Of a stretch of DNA of 64,000 nucleotides, positions 22,333 to 35,100 are shown one piece after another. Below the pieces are notes generated by a model. That model did not search any database. It had not been told where the DNA came from and saw only the letters and a program-made list of their open reading frames with translations. The position numbers and the translations under genes are program-made. Source of the stretch: Zhengitettix transpicula (taxonomy: Eukaryota; Arthropoda; Insecta; Orthoptera; Tetrigidae); the NCBI GenBank assembly GCA_037074705.1, contig CM073590.1:217278746-217342745 (forward strand). The letters run 5' to 3'. The stretch's first letter is position 1. Every line of letters begins with the position of its first letter.

Positions 22333-23580
22333 TTGTATATAAAATTAAAGATTCTTAAATTTCTTATGTTAATTTCGTTGCCTAAATGCGCCGATATGGA
22401 ATCTTTACAACACTTGAAGAGGGAATCGCATAAAGGTCAACAAAATTGTTTTTAATCATACGAAAAAATGTGAAAATGCCGCAATTACAGTATTCAGTTT
22501 TTTTGAAACATATGCATTATTCCTTACTTTCTTCAGTGTTTCTCTTTCGGATTCTACTACTTTAACATCCAATAATCCTTCTCTTACGGTTTGTGTTCAT
22601 TTTCTTATTCAATTTTCAGTTGATGACTTACGAGTCGAAAACTTATATTTTATTACTTGTCGAGACAAGCAATAAATGTGGAGTTTTGGGCACTTTTAAA
22701 TTGATTAATAATATTTTAAAATCTACTAGTCCTGTAGAATATTTTTCAGAAAAATTTACCATATAATTTCTGTCATATATATTTACAAATTTATACAAAA
22801 AAGTTCCGGTACCAATAATAAGAAAAATTAGTGTCGATGTATGAGTTGACTGTTTATGCTATTTATCTGAACAGAATAGTTAACCGATAACGTTACTTGT
22901 TCCGAAGCATTCTCGTACTTTAAGCCTCACTTTTCTATAAAAATCGCCGTATTATTATATCATATGTTGGAATAGTCTCGTTTCCTGATTTATTGTCAGC
23001 CAATCAACTGAGTGACTTTCTACAAACTCGGCGAGACGTAACCGCAGAGTCAATTTGCAACAAACGAACCTTCGCAACGTCCGCTGCAGGAGACGAGTCA
23101 CAGCGGTCCCGGAGGCTAACATCCTTGTCGAAATTTGGGATTCAGATTCTGTAACGTGAGTCTGGACAGGTTCCGGCCGCTTGTCTCTCCAAATGGCGTG
23201 CAGTAACACGTCAACCCTGTCGAAATAAAGCTTTAATGTCGTTGCTAAAAATATGGTGCAGATGCAGGGAACAGCTAGTGTAAGGAAATAAAAATTGTTA
23301 GAACCATAATTTACTGCGTATATAATGAAACACTTGAAAAAAAATTGTGTTCGTTGAAAATTAATTCATTTTATGATATTAACATAAAAAATAACAGAGA
23401 CAATTGTTAATAGCGGTTAGTTTTGTCGTTTGTCAATACATTAGGACTAATCCGTAAATTATAATTTTCCAGTAAGATAAATATTAAACTTTATTAAAAC
23501 ATGTCTAATTTAAATAAAATTACACCATGATAAATATCTATTATTGAAAGTTTTTTTTACGTTTGTTTTTTAATTAAAAA
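22333..23580. other. Non-coding stretch with a GC-richer block at 22970-23220
   Basis: The block carries an 84-codon minus frame (22955-23209) without a recognisable domain. The rest is AT-rich. Confidence 0.35.
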
Positions 23581-23619
23581 ATCAGTTAATGATCTTTTAC
23601 AGACACTTAATTTTTTATT

Positions 23620-23664
23620 TATAGCGTTACGACGTTTCTATACGTGTTCTTATTTTCTTCAGGT
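23620..23664 (-). ncRNA. Hammerhead-ribozyme-like motif, left foldback arm
   Basis: On the minus strand CTGAAGA (from 23662 to 23656) matches the CUGANGA core exactly. GAAAC (23638 to 23634) follows and leads into GTCGTAACGC. The intervening stem is decayed compared with the right arm. Core residues are intact, but stem II is weak, so activity is doubtful. Confidence 0.4.
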
Positions 23665-23781
23665 ATTATCCAAATTATTATAACAATTTTGTACTACAAA
23701 CAATTACAATATTAACAACGATTTTGAAAACGGGTCAGAGATCGTTTGTAGTACTAATTTGTTAAAATAATTTGGAAAATA

Positions 23782-23820
23782 CCTGAAGTAGATGCGAACA
23801 CGTATCGAAACCTCGTAAAG
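23782..23820 (+). ncRNA. Hammerhead-ribozyme-like motif, right foldback arm
   Basis: The order is CTGAAGT (23783-23789, one core change), a stem GATGCG (23791-23796) with a tetraloop AACA and the partner CGTATC (23801-23806; one G-T pair), then GAAAC (23807-23811). The stem-loop sits exactly where hammerhead stem II belongs. Confidence 0.45.
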
Positions 23821-23865
23821 CTATAAATAAAAAATAAAGTGTTTGTAAAAGGTCATGATCTGATT

Positions 23866-26800
23866 ACTAATATGTATTATTAAAAAAATAGGAAAACGAC
23901 AATGAATAACTACAGAAGTTGATAAAAACTGTTTTAAAAGGTTGAACGGCATCTAATGACGATCAAAATTCTAGAGATAACAATCCTTTTTTCGACTTAT
24001 CACTAATTACTGGTAACTCTAATTGAATTTTCAGTTAAAATTCAAACAGCACAAAAATTATAGCCCTAAAAGGAATTTAATATCCTCAATATCGTTACAT
24101 GATTCTTCATTGATTCAATTATATTTTTCAAATTCTGACTAAATTCATTAGTAGTTTATATAATAATCTTCTCAATCATCTGCATACTATTTATTAGAAT
24201 AAATAAAATCGGTGTGCTCTACAGTGTAATTAGACCTATACTTGTTATGTCGAACTCGAAATACGACAATAATTGATGAGAACTTATATTTATCATTTTT
24301 TATCTGTTTCTAATAATATTCAATTTGAAGTCACTTCTCTTTTAAATTCTTTGTTAAATCTGTCTTAACCATAATTCTTTATTAAAGTTTATTCTAATAT
24401 ACTTATTAAAACATGTCAACGTAGTTTGTCATTTCACAACAACAATTAAGTTTCAGATTTTACACAGGGCTGTAAAAAGTAATAAAAACCATGCACTGCA
24501 GTTTTAATTAATCAATGTCAAATACGGTAACGAAATATCGAATTACTTATAATCAATTACTTTATTATGCATATATACGTGAAACAAATGAAAATTCTCT
24601 GATTAAATATTCAATAAGCAATTTTAATATAGGTTTATCAATAATAAAAAATCATTTATTTCGTTGCCTATTTATCGCCCATTAAAATTATTTATTTCTA
24701 CATTTTCTCGCGTACTGTATCGGGAAAAATCATTTTCACAAAGGTGATAGTGAGATTAAAAGGATTAGAAGAATTTTATAGAAGTTTAAGATCAACAAGA
24801 TCCAAATCTACGGTACAAATTAAAAACATAAACGTATTGAGACTTAAAATGGTTTTCATTCTAGAAAATTGTTGAACAGTTAATAATCAGTTTACAAAAA
24901 AATCAAAGTAATAAACACAAATTGTTTTCGTTCACTATATCACACAATAATAAATAAATTTATGTTTTCGTGTAATCCAATGAACATAGTTTAACGCGTA
25001 ATATCAGTAAATATACTTTATTAAAAATTTGATTAATCGATATAATTTTGTAACAAGATATAAAAAGTTGTTTTAAAACGAACCTCATGCATTCATTGTG
25101 TAAATTATACATTTATTTCCGTCATATTAGCGAGATAAATAAAGTTCTAGTATGTGCCTGAGTATTGGAACTTATTGATTGTGTTGCTATCTGATCCCGG
25201 TAACGTAGTTATGCATATAGACCCTCCACATTTATCGGTGGCAAGCTATTATTAGATAAGCCTAAATAACCAATATTATGAAACGAACATCGCACGAAAA
25301 TTTCGCAGATTTACTACAAACGCAGAATGGACTGCGAATCGGTTCGTTAACATTTAATCGTATTTGATACGTTAACGCTGGTTGAAAAAATGCTATGCTT
25401 TATTAAAATCCAGTTATTACGATTTCGCATTCGTTCGTGTTAATTCAATATTCCTACAATTATTTGAATGGCTACAATATTTTGTGATTTCACCCATAAA
25501 TATATTTACACAATATTTTATGTGATTTATTATATTTTTAAATATCTTTGTCGATAATTTATTAATTATATTTTTTTGGTAAGTAGTAAATTTTTAATTA
25601 TTTTCCATATAATTTTTCAGATCATTTATATTCATTAGATATTCCTTTGTATAGAGCGTTGCATTCAGTGTCATATTGACAAGTCTGTCAATAGGAAACT
25701 GTTCTTGCGTAAGGACATCTTCGGTGCGTGAAGCGTATCGCTCTAGTCTGCTCCAGTCGGGACAGTCTCCACTTTTAGAATATCTACACCAGACGAAAAC
25801 ATTCACTTCTACTTGTTGTTATTTCCATCCTCAGGCAGATGTTCCCAAATCTAACTCTGCTGAATAATTTTTATTTCACCGTTTTAATTAAAGTTATCTG
25901 TTTTAATAATTTATTTTACTGAACCATCAGTTCCGATATCCGGTGAAATAGTAAAAAAATGTAATCAAATCAGTCGTCAGTCAATTTAAACAGAGAACGT
26001 AAATAAAAAACGTTACAAATATTCGATCCAATTATAACATTAAAAATCTAGTTTCTTAAATAATACCATTCGTTTTCTTTCAGAAACATTAGAAATATTT
26101 AAATTTTCTGGTGTAGATAAAGTGCTGTGGAAATCATCAATATACTGTAACGCGTGTATTAAGGTTTAAGTTTTTCTTTGTCTCGGAAGTGTTGTTTGCT
26201 GTGGTCTTGAGAATTCGAAACCGTGCACGTGCGTGGGGGTGGAGGAGATAAATATTTCCATCCAAGTAATTTTGTGTTCTGTCTCGATTGTTGGCCTCAA
26301 CATGACAGAATGTTGACTACGGAACTGCAGCTGCGTGCTATAAATCTTGTGACAATGGAAGAATCAGTAAAACTGAAGAAGTTTTCTAACAATGAAAAAA
26401 GTAAAAGAATGGGAGGATATAAGGGAGGAGATAAGCTTTTGAAAAGGACAGTTGTTCTGCGCTCACCGAAGCTGGTGGATGTGATTAAGAGAGGCTCCGT
26501 AAAGTTGTTGTCTCTGATATAGTTCGAGGCAGAATAGTCGTGAGAAAGGGGCCACAATTTGTTAGTGAAGAGTTCACAGAATAGCACCACACAATTTAGT
26601 ACGACGGCTTGCCAGCATTCAATCCCGGAGACCGACGCCTTAGCCAGTGATCAACCCCTGAGTCGACGCCAGTACGTCGGTACGAGAGCTGCAGCAGGCA
26701 ACACAACACAGAATAGCAGTACGCATTTGGTATGGACAGCAGATCTCTTCTATGTAAAAACCACAGGTTCCTGAGATAAGAGTTTTCATTTTTAACTTTA

Positions 26801-27324
26801 ATAAACTTATATAAAATTTATTTATTGGTCAAATATTTATTTTGATTTAACGTAAAAACCCAGCCCACAAAAATAATTCTTTACAATACATTTACTTGAA
26901 GCTTAGCTTGGCGAATAGTTTCGAAGTCGAATTGATTTCGTTTTCTTCTTCTTAGAATTTAATTGTTTTAATTTAAAATACGGAAATATCAGCTTCAGCT
27001 GAAAAGAACACTTTTTTGGGACTATGTAATTAGTGTGAAATAAAGAAAATTGAACTTCCTATAGACACTATTAGATTGAAATAGTCATACTTCTGTACGT
27101 TAATGTTGATTTAATTAGTAACTCTAAAACGTTTAAGTTAAATATATTTATTTACAATTAAATTAGCTTCTTATTTGGCGTATGTCAGTAAGTTTCATTC
27201 AATATCAATACTAAAAACTCATCGCCCAACTTATTAATTTGCATATATTCAAATTAAAACTATAAAAGTCTTTGTTAAAAGTGTACTCATTAGATAAAAA
27301 CAGTTTTTAGCTTTTCTTTTTAGT
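23866..27324. other. Non-coding stretch with two GC-richer blocks
   Basis: 25640-25860 carries a 70-codon minus frame that reads like a normal protein sequence but matches nothing I know. 26160-26780 carries + frames of 99 and 71 codons and is GC-richer; it may be a decayed mobile or retroposed sequence. The rest is AT-rich. Confidence 0.3.
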
Positions 27325-27475
27325 TCGTCACATGGTTTTCGCGGTTTGTCGTTCTTACGGCACTTGAGTTTTTTTAATCACTTCACGAAAGCAACAAGGA
27401 ATGTTGCTTTCGTTGTGTGATATTTATTTAGCACACATTTTTGCCTGTTATTTATCTATGTATTTATCGAATGAA
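27325..27475 (+). repeat. PLE-like terminal repeat with a perfect 10-bp hairpin
   Basis: Homologous to 15622-15745: GTTCTTACGGCACTTGAGTT, GCAACAAGGAATG, GTTGTGTGATATTTATTTAG. Here CGAAAGCAAC (27386-27395) pairs perfectly with GTTGCTTTCG (27403-27412) around a 7-base loop. GTGTG..CACAC immediately downstream forms a second hairpin. The GAAAC box is lost. Confidence 0.45.
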
Positions 27476-27624
27476 ATACATTAATTTATTGATTAAATAT
27501 GAAGAATCTCTGAAATGAGTCTGGAATTGTACCTGGTGTCAATGTCTAAAATCTTAGCATTTTACCAATAAAATGTATGTTTGGAATTGATGATATGTTT
27601 GGAGACTACAGATTGTTTATCAAT

Positions 27625-27770
27625 CGGAAGTTTGATATTATATATATATGTTCCTTGACACGCGTATTAAGGGAACGCTTTGTTTGTCATATGTACAATT
27701 CCTGCTACATAGGGCAAACAAAACGTTCCCTTAATTCACGTATCAAGGATATATCCAATATCAAACTTCC
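27625..27770. mobile_element. Palindromic Penelope-like GIY-YIG endonuclease fragment
   Basis: The right arm (27707-27770) reads SCYIGQTKRSLNSRIKD on +, with its first residues in the short loop. That is the conserved core of the GIY-YIG nuclease of Penelope-like retroelements. The left arm (27625-27694) is the reverse complement and reads QTKRSLNTRVKEHIY on the minus strand, so the same coding piece lies in both orientations around a 12-nt loop. Only 20-30 codons remain, so nothing is functional. Confidence 0.75.
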
Positions 27771-30100
27771 CATTTTTTTATAAAAATAAAGTACGTCCAG
27801 AAAATAAGCCAGATGTTGAAAACCTTAAGCGTTATTATAAGCCCTAAAATAACGTCTCACTTGTATCTTCACAATTTAGAATCAATTAAATAATATCAAC
27901 AATAAGTAATAATCTTTATACTTAGTATTATACTAATTCAAATTCAGTCTTTTTGTATATTCCAAACTTAGGCTACGAAAAACATACTTATGAGGATTTT
28001 TAAGAAAATAATTACACATTTCCGGGAACAATAGCCGCTGACACTGAGACGTAACATCATTAGCATTCCTACCACAGTTTTGTTTTTGTCTTTTGTCACG
28101 GTTGTTCCCGCAACAGAAGAGCAACGATGTCGCTCTGTACTTGGTATAATTTTAACAACACTAATTAAGGGCAACTTTGCGCGACTCAGCTCACGGTACA
28201 ACACACCAAGTGAACAGAAATTGAAGAACATCTACGGCACGTCTCTCAAGGGAAGCTCCATTTCAGCTTGGTCTGGGCTCTATTTGTGTATAGGGAACTT
28301 AATAACAGATAGGAAATTGAAATTTTCTTAATTTCAACAACCTCAGCAGTAGTATTATTTATAAATGGAGCATTGTGTCTCGATCAATTAATAATAATCA
28401 AACTTAAATTGTCAGTTGAGTAAATATTTCATTCCTTAATTATATCATCAGGCAAATTTTCCCTAATTATGAATGGATGTTTTTTATAAAATATTAATAT
28501 TTGTATTTATGGAAAATGAAACGCAGGAACTCCGAGAGAATCTTTTTATCTCCAGCAGGCTACGAGTAAAATTCAATGTCTTAGAAGAAAAAGCAAAGGA
28601 ATAAGCTCTTTTTCCATTTCATTGGTGGGAATGAATTCTCTCGGCGTGGCCTAATATTGCCAAGTGGCTTATTAGAGTTTACAAGCGTTGCTTTATTGTT
28701 GAATATAATTTGAATTGTAAATCCTGGAATATGCGCGGCTGCGACGATAGAAATGAAACAAATCTAATAAAAATGGAAATGTTGCCTAATTTGAAATGCA
28801 AACGAATAGTACACAATATTACTACGAAATTCTCAACCACGTTCGTAGTGTACACGTGTTGTCACACGTGTAATTAACGCTCCTGCGTCGTCTAATATCT
28901 GCTCCATGTTCTCAGTAATTGTGTACACCAACTGGAACGTTGTGGAGCTAGGTAATGCGGTAAACGAAGCTCCGGATTTGGTAACGCAATGAGCTTCCGA
29001 AATGAATCCGCAAAGATGTCTCGCCTCTTTGTCTTATTTAATCTAGGGGTTCTTAGAGATACTTGAATAAGCCAAGACGATTCGTTTATTATCAAATGTT
29101 TGTCATATATACCAGGCTTATCCATTTTTGGTGTATTTATGAATTTATAATGAATCATTTACACATAGTAAGTCTGCTCTGCTCAGTAAACCTTGTTGTG
29201 CATATAAGACCACATCAATGCGATGCTTCATGTATTACCTTATTTTTAAATCAAGCACTACTTTTGGAAAGTAGTGTTTAATGTAAATAATCTGTATTCA
29301 ACGCACAACATGCACAGTCCAAGTTCAGATGGTTCTGACCGTGGGCCGTGGGAAAGAAGTTATGCAGGATAATTATCTTTACTGTGTTTCATAATCAATC
29401 ATGTCTTAATGGATTTATTTCAAATAAATAATAAATGACCAACTTACAACCATTTATTTTGTCGAAGAAATTTCATCTTCAATATTCATTGTACTTAGAT
29501 TATTTGAACCATTTTTCAGGAAATGCGGAATTTAAATACATCTGAATGTGTTCATTTATTTCTTCCGAAAACTCTGAATAGTAAAGATATGTATGTAGTC
29601 AATGGTATTATAATTTAATTTATTTTTCAAAATAAAATCGGTCTGCAAAATTTCTTTATCACGTTTCACACAGGTTATATTAAAGATGCGACACGCTTGA
29701 ACAGTAAAAGATGAGAACACAAACCCTATTAGTTCATTTCTTATATTTGTCCGATTAGGATTTGTAATGATTAAATTATAAGTGCTAAAATAAATACCAC
29801 ATTGTGTAGAGCTTATTTTTTGTCTGTTATTTGGTTACTTATTTATTTAGACGTTTTATATTTGAATGTCAGATCTAAAAAGTTACGCTAATTGAAACAG
29901 AAACACTGATAGCACATATCCGCACTTTTGTACGCAAGATAATTTGCCGTAGTGTCTGTGCTTTATAATATATTATATCATAAGTCAAATAACTTATTTT
30001 TTATTTCATAAATATGGAGTATTTAATTTATTCTGTGTAGACGGCTTCTAACAGATCTGAAGACCTCGATAGCCATACAACTAGTTTTAATTGTAATTAT
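27771..30100. other. Non-coding stretch with a candidate conserved block
   Basis: 28500-28830 is more balanced in composition, with many TAATNN-type sites and no open frame, and looks more like regulatory sequence than decayed repeat. Short frames at 28080-28331 and 28892-29158 are unrecognised. Confidence 0.3.
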
Positions 30101-30140
30101 ACACCAGAAGAGGTCTTAATCAGGAACGAAATGTTGTGTT
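30101..30140 (+). ncRNA. Hammerhead-ribozyme-like motif, degenerate
   Basis: CAGAAGA (30105-30111) is one change from CUGAAGA. It is followed by a GGTCTTAATCAGGAAC stem-loop remnant and GAAAT (30128-30132), then GTTGTGTTTG as in the other copies. Confidence 0.25.
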
Positions 30141-30473
30141 TGTTAAATATTGTTTGTTAAATTTTATAATAGAAAATATGACTAATATACCGGCGTTTTT
30201 AACATATATATTTTATTGTTTAATATGATAATATGAATTGATGACAAGAAAAACAACAGAAATATTCTTTCTTCCTTTCAATAAATGTTATAAATTTGAT
30301 CTTTCCTGTATTCCCCGCCCAAGATGTTTAAACGTCAAGATAAGTCTTAATGAGTCATAATTAACTATTAATATTTTTAGAATGTAAATTTATCAGAGTT
30401 TTTAAAATTTCAAGAAAATAGCGAAAAAGCTTTCACATGCCGTAAGGGCAACAGTTAAGTTGTATTAAAGTAT

Positions 30474-30560
30474 CAGGGTGGAAAAATGTCGACCGGCCCA
30501 GGAATCGAATCCGGAACCTCCCGGTAAGCGGGACTATTTTACTTGCTGATACTTAAATTT
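30474..30560 (-). repeat. tRNA-like SINE head, minus strand
   Basis: The reverse complement contains CCCGCTTACCGGGAGG and a box-B-like GGTTCCGGATTCGATTCC, followed by TGGGCCGGTCGACATTTTTC. The tail matches the minus-strand piece at 6473-6556, so both belong to one SINE-like family. The box A region (CAGCAAGTAAAATAG) is decayed. Confidence 0.5.
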
Positions 30561-30561
30561 T

Positions 30562-31634
30562 TTAAAGTTCAATTTGTCATATTTATTAAAAAAATTAGAA
30601 GTTTCCTAAAACTATTAAATTAATTTCGTGTATTCATGCATGGTCATTTTTCTTATCTCACCCCATTCAGTACCTCTAAATGTTGTCTTGGATACATATT
30701 TTATAGAGATTTATTAAATTTATGCTTAAGCTTTTGTTGCACTTATTATTCTTCAGAACCTTTACGCCTTTTCAGATTACTGCGGTAATTAAAGTACAGT
30801 TTAAGGATAGATGGTAATAACCATTCTAACGCAGAATAGCAGGCTCTTGAAATAAATGCGCCTTCATTTCGAAATGTAGACGACCTTCTCCGACAGTAAA
30901 ACAGTCTATCAGAATTTAAAGATTCGAGGCCATAAAATGAAGTAGTTTAATGAAGAAGGGTTGTCGTAAAAAGAAAGGCACACTAGACAGCCTTCAGTTC
31001 TAATCTGCGAGAAGACTTAAACGAGGTTGGGTAAGACAGGGATCCAACAGAATTCCTTACCTACTCCTGCTAGATGTTGTAAACTTCCGATGCTGTTAAT
31101 TAGGTTTAGCCATAGGTTTACTTGAGATAATGCGAAATTAAACTGTTTATTCTTGGTTAAATGTAGCCTTTGAGTATTAAAAGTAATCCAGTAATATATT
31201 TCTTGATACCACAGTAAATAAAATGTGGTTACTACTACAGTTGACCAGACGACGTGTTGTAGAACGCGTGAATATTTTTGTTACTACGAAGTACAATGTA
31301 CGCATTAATCTAAAATTGTTTTCCATTGTTTTATTTTATATATCTTTGGAATATTATGGCTCGTTAGTTGCCAACAACAAATATATTGATTTTTAAAAAA
31401 GTGTCCATCAAAATAGGTTTTACTTCTCCTTTCAACTGGTTACTAATCATTTCAAACTGCCAACCAAAAAATTATAGTTTCAATAACAATTTCATTATTA
31501 AACCGAAAGATCTAATAAAGCATAGAAATTCGCCTTCCTTTCACTTCAAATCCTTGTATGTGATAATGATTATTTTTATTTAAAAAATATGAAATTGTTA
31601 TACGTAAATATAAGTTCGGACTATTGAGAAATAA
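30562..31634. other. AT-rich non-coding stretch
   Basis: GC rises slightly at 30840-31080. No gene or repeat family was recognised. Confidence 0.35.
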
Positions 31635-31798
31635 TTAAATAAACATCAGCCAATTTTAAGTCAGAAAAAAGAATTTATTAATTTAAAATTAAACAACGTT
31701 TCATCATTTATTTTGCGACCTCATCAGGTTCAAGTTTTAAAAATAATTTTTATTATTAAATTATATTTTCTTACTTAAAATTGGCTGATGTTTATTTA
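31635..31798. mobile_element. Small foldback/MITE-like element with 25-bp perfect terminal inverted repeats
   Basis: AAACATCAGCCAATTTTAAG (31641-31660) is mirrored exactly by its reverse complement at 31774-31793, and the identity extends a few bases on either side. Between them is the PLE-like block that also occurs at the window start. It may be a non-autonomous foldback or a head-to-head remnant of PLE ends. Confidence 0.75.
31691..31728 (-). ncRNA. Hammerhead-ribozyme-like motif with intact core boxes
   Basis: On the minus strand CTGATGA (31727 to 31721) and GAAAC (31702 to 31698) both match the hammerhead core. They are separated by GGTCGCAAAATAAATGAT, in which stem II is decayed compared with the window-start copy (GTCGC/GCAAC). 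GTTGTTTAA follows in both copies. Confidence 0.4.
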
Positions 31799-32084
31799 TT
31801 TATATGAACTTTTTCTTTACAAATTAATATATTCAAATATTTGGAATACTCTAAATAATTCCAATTTCAAGCGGTCAAGTATTACAGTACACCATTATTA
31901 ACCTTTGATAAATTATATTATTCTCTTTTCAAAAAGTATTTATAGAAATTCCTTCTCTTGACATCATCTAAAAAGGCCAAAGGGAATCAACCGTAGAACC
32001 TTTCCGATTCCAGGGTTTCATAGAATCGTACGAATTATTTTTTCAGATGAAAAAATATCTGAAATTTATAATAAAATAAATAAA

Positions 32085-32170
32085 TAAATGTCCTTGAGTC
32101 TCAAAATTGTTTATTAACCCAAAAATAAACAACGTTTCGTTCTATTTTAGGATTCAATCTACAATTTTGA
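32085..32170 (-). repeat. PLE-like end fragment with short inverted repeats
   Basis: TCAAAATTGT (32101-32110) and ACAATTTTGA bracket a block whose reverse complement holds GAACGAAACGTTGTTTA, matching the 31.7-kb and window-start copies. The CTGA box is replaced by TTGAATC. Confidence 0.4.
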
Positions 32171-35100
32171 AATTAATAACATATTATATATAAAACTTTT
32201 TAACAACATTTAGAAAATAATTATACAATAATTTTATATATATATAATAAGTATAATATAATATAAAAATTTTAATTTATTTTGGAGGATACTATTCTCA
32301 CACTTATAAAAATGTTGAAATAGCAGCATGATTTCTCCTGTGCGTATGAAAAATGTTATTTAATAATTTACCAAATATTCATTATTTATATAACACTTAA
32401 ATTCTTTATAATTTTCATATCTCTGTTTATTAAGTATTGTATTGCGGGAACAACGTGAGTGTGGCTCAGATAAATTCAGCTTTCTCCACTGCCTAGGAGT
32501 GCATGTAGCTTTCTTCCGACACATTAGCACGCTACGAAGGGAACCACGCCCTTGAATGACGCCACTGTTTTTAAACACGTAAACAGGGCAAAATGTACCA
32601 CCCATAAGCACACACAAGTCAACAAAATTCGAATTAAATTACGTTTCTGCACCAAATATCACTATTAGGTGGAATATAACAAATGCAGAGCGTTTAAAAA
32701 ATATCATAAAATTATTTATTAAGGTAATGAAATTTATGGTTAATATATATAAGAAGTCAGTATTCATATTTTTTGTGATCATTTAACTCTGATTTATTTT
32801 ATATTTTTGGAACTTCAAAATGTATAGGAGAAAAGTTATGGTTATTTTCAATTTAGGTAATTAAAATTTCATTGTCCTTCAAACGTTTATTAAAGTCATT
32901 GATTGACAAATTAAATTTATTTTGCATCCATAAAGATGCAAAGTTAAATTAACGTACGCATATATGAAGTGAATTTATGCATCGTCTGACATCAGTCTCT
33001 GTTGCATTTACAAACATTGTTTTTTTTGTCAGTGGGAGGAAAAGCATTGGTCGATAGCTCAGGCAGAATCTGGCGTCAGGAAATGAGAATTCTAAATGCC
33101 AAATTGAAGCTTAAAGCAACGCAGTCCGAGGGTATTCATCCCTGAAACCAGGTCACGTGCACCTCCCTATTCCTGAAGCGATGACACACATTTGTGAATC
33201 ACGCTTAAGTCCTCCAAAATCGTTTAAAATTAAGGAACGCATACAGAATTCAAATATTCTTAGGCTAATAAAATATTTTAAAAGTATCCCTGCTCAAACG
33301 CCATTTAACACCCAAAACTTCGGAATCATAAGAAAGGAAACCCCAAGACTGGCACTGAAATATGCATTACGTAAAATAAGTAACATCAGGATAATGCTTG
33401 CATATTTTAAATGAATAAATTCATCAGTGACGACTGACTATCTTTTAACCGATTACAACATTGAATGTTACATTTCAGCAAAGTCAATTGTATTAACGTC
33501 TTCAATTCGGAGTCATTTAAACGTATTGAAAAATTTATTTTGAGATTTAATATTGTGTTGATTTTTTATTTCTTTTTAGTGTATTCATAATGTGGAATAT
33601 AAATATTTTGTGTATAATGTATTTTTCCTCCGTGAAGCCTCATAATATTTTATACAGTTACTGTTATATACCAGCTTAAAAATATTTAGTCCGGGAGGCT
33701 AGCAAAAAATAAATGAAAATCACAAAAGTTAATTATCATTTTTCACAGAAATTTGCAATTATCTGATAAAATGCCTGCAACGCGTGTTTAACGGTTTTAA
33801 ATATAACGAAGTTAAACCCTCCTAAAAAGCTGAAATTTGAACGTAATAATTTAAAAAAGATAATTACTTGCATTTTGGAGGGTTTGGTGTGCCAAGCTCA
33901 ACTTGGACATAAATCAGTTGAAGACGTACTTTGGATGAGATTCAAGAAAATAATATCCCGTCACCGAGGAATATGTTGAATTTATGAATAGGTTCCAATG
34001 ATTTATGTAGGCGACATTCACATAAAGGAATGACACAAAAACTCATCAGACATCTGCGCAAGTCATTGAATCGTATTTTATATTAAATTTGTTAAATATC
34101 TTGAAAATTATCTGTTTCTTATAACGTCAAGCAATTATTTCATAAGTACCTCATTCAAAATAGACAATTAATTTATATGAATATTTTTTGGAACAATAAG
34201 AACACATTTTTTAATTTAGTGTTTTATAACGACATTAAACTTAAATTAACCGTGATCTGTAGCTATTATACGTTAGGCAGAACACCGTACTCGATTTCTC
34301 AAATCAGTAAATAAATTACGTGAATAATAGACTATTGTCCTGTATACATGCATCAGCACTCTCAAAATCTATTTTCAGCTGAAAAGTAATTTTTTTAAGT
34401 CTGTATAGCTTGAATTGAATAAATAAAGTAGCAGTAAGCAGATTAAATTAATCAAGCTATTTTTTCTTCACTTCATAAAAACGCATTTAAAACACATTGT
34501 ATTCTTTGTTTTCGGTATATGACTGAGTATTAAACTAACTTAAAACCAATACTTTTCTGTTTGTAATACCTAACCGTGATAAAAATTTCTCTTAATGTAT
34601 ATAATAATATTCTGTCCCTGAATTACAAGAGTACTAGAGTCTATTGGAAGTTTTATAAGCAAAATAAATTATTTTCGACGACACAATAATTTAAAAATTT
34701 TTATAAATAATATACATATGTAGGAAGGATTTGTTATGGAGATATTACTTTAAATACATATAAGAATTAGAAGTAATTAAAAGAAGTATATGAAACTTTC
34801 ATGTTACTTTCTAGTTGATATATTGTATAATGAATTTATTTAATTTATTCGCGTAAAATATTACTTAATGGATTTTTAAAATGTATCTTGAAAAAATCTC
34901 TTAATTTCCCTGACAATTTATCTGTGTTTTAGTGAATATAGCGTACAAGCAGAAAAGCTGGTTGTCATGTAATTATAGCTCTAAAGAAGCTTTAAGACCA
35001 TGGCTCTGTATTTAGTGAACAACGCATTTAAAAATTAAATAAAAGATAACAAAACTACAGTATTTGCGCGTACAAAGAGCATCGTTAATTCACGCGGCTC

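Larger units (their letters stand above)
23581..23865. mobile_element. Foldback element: head-to-head PLE-like ends
   Basis: Two arms of about 120 nt (23581-23702 and 23743-23865) are reverse complements with roughly 85% identity by eye. The spacer of about 40 nt contains TTTTGAAAACGGGTCAGAG. Shared arm blocks include ATCTTTTACAGACACTTAAT, TTTTTTATTTATAGC, the TACGTGTTC block, CTTCAGGTATT and TACTACAAAC. Each arm holds a hammerhead-like core reading outward. The structure would form a long hairpin if transcribed. Confidence 0.75.
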
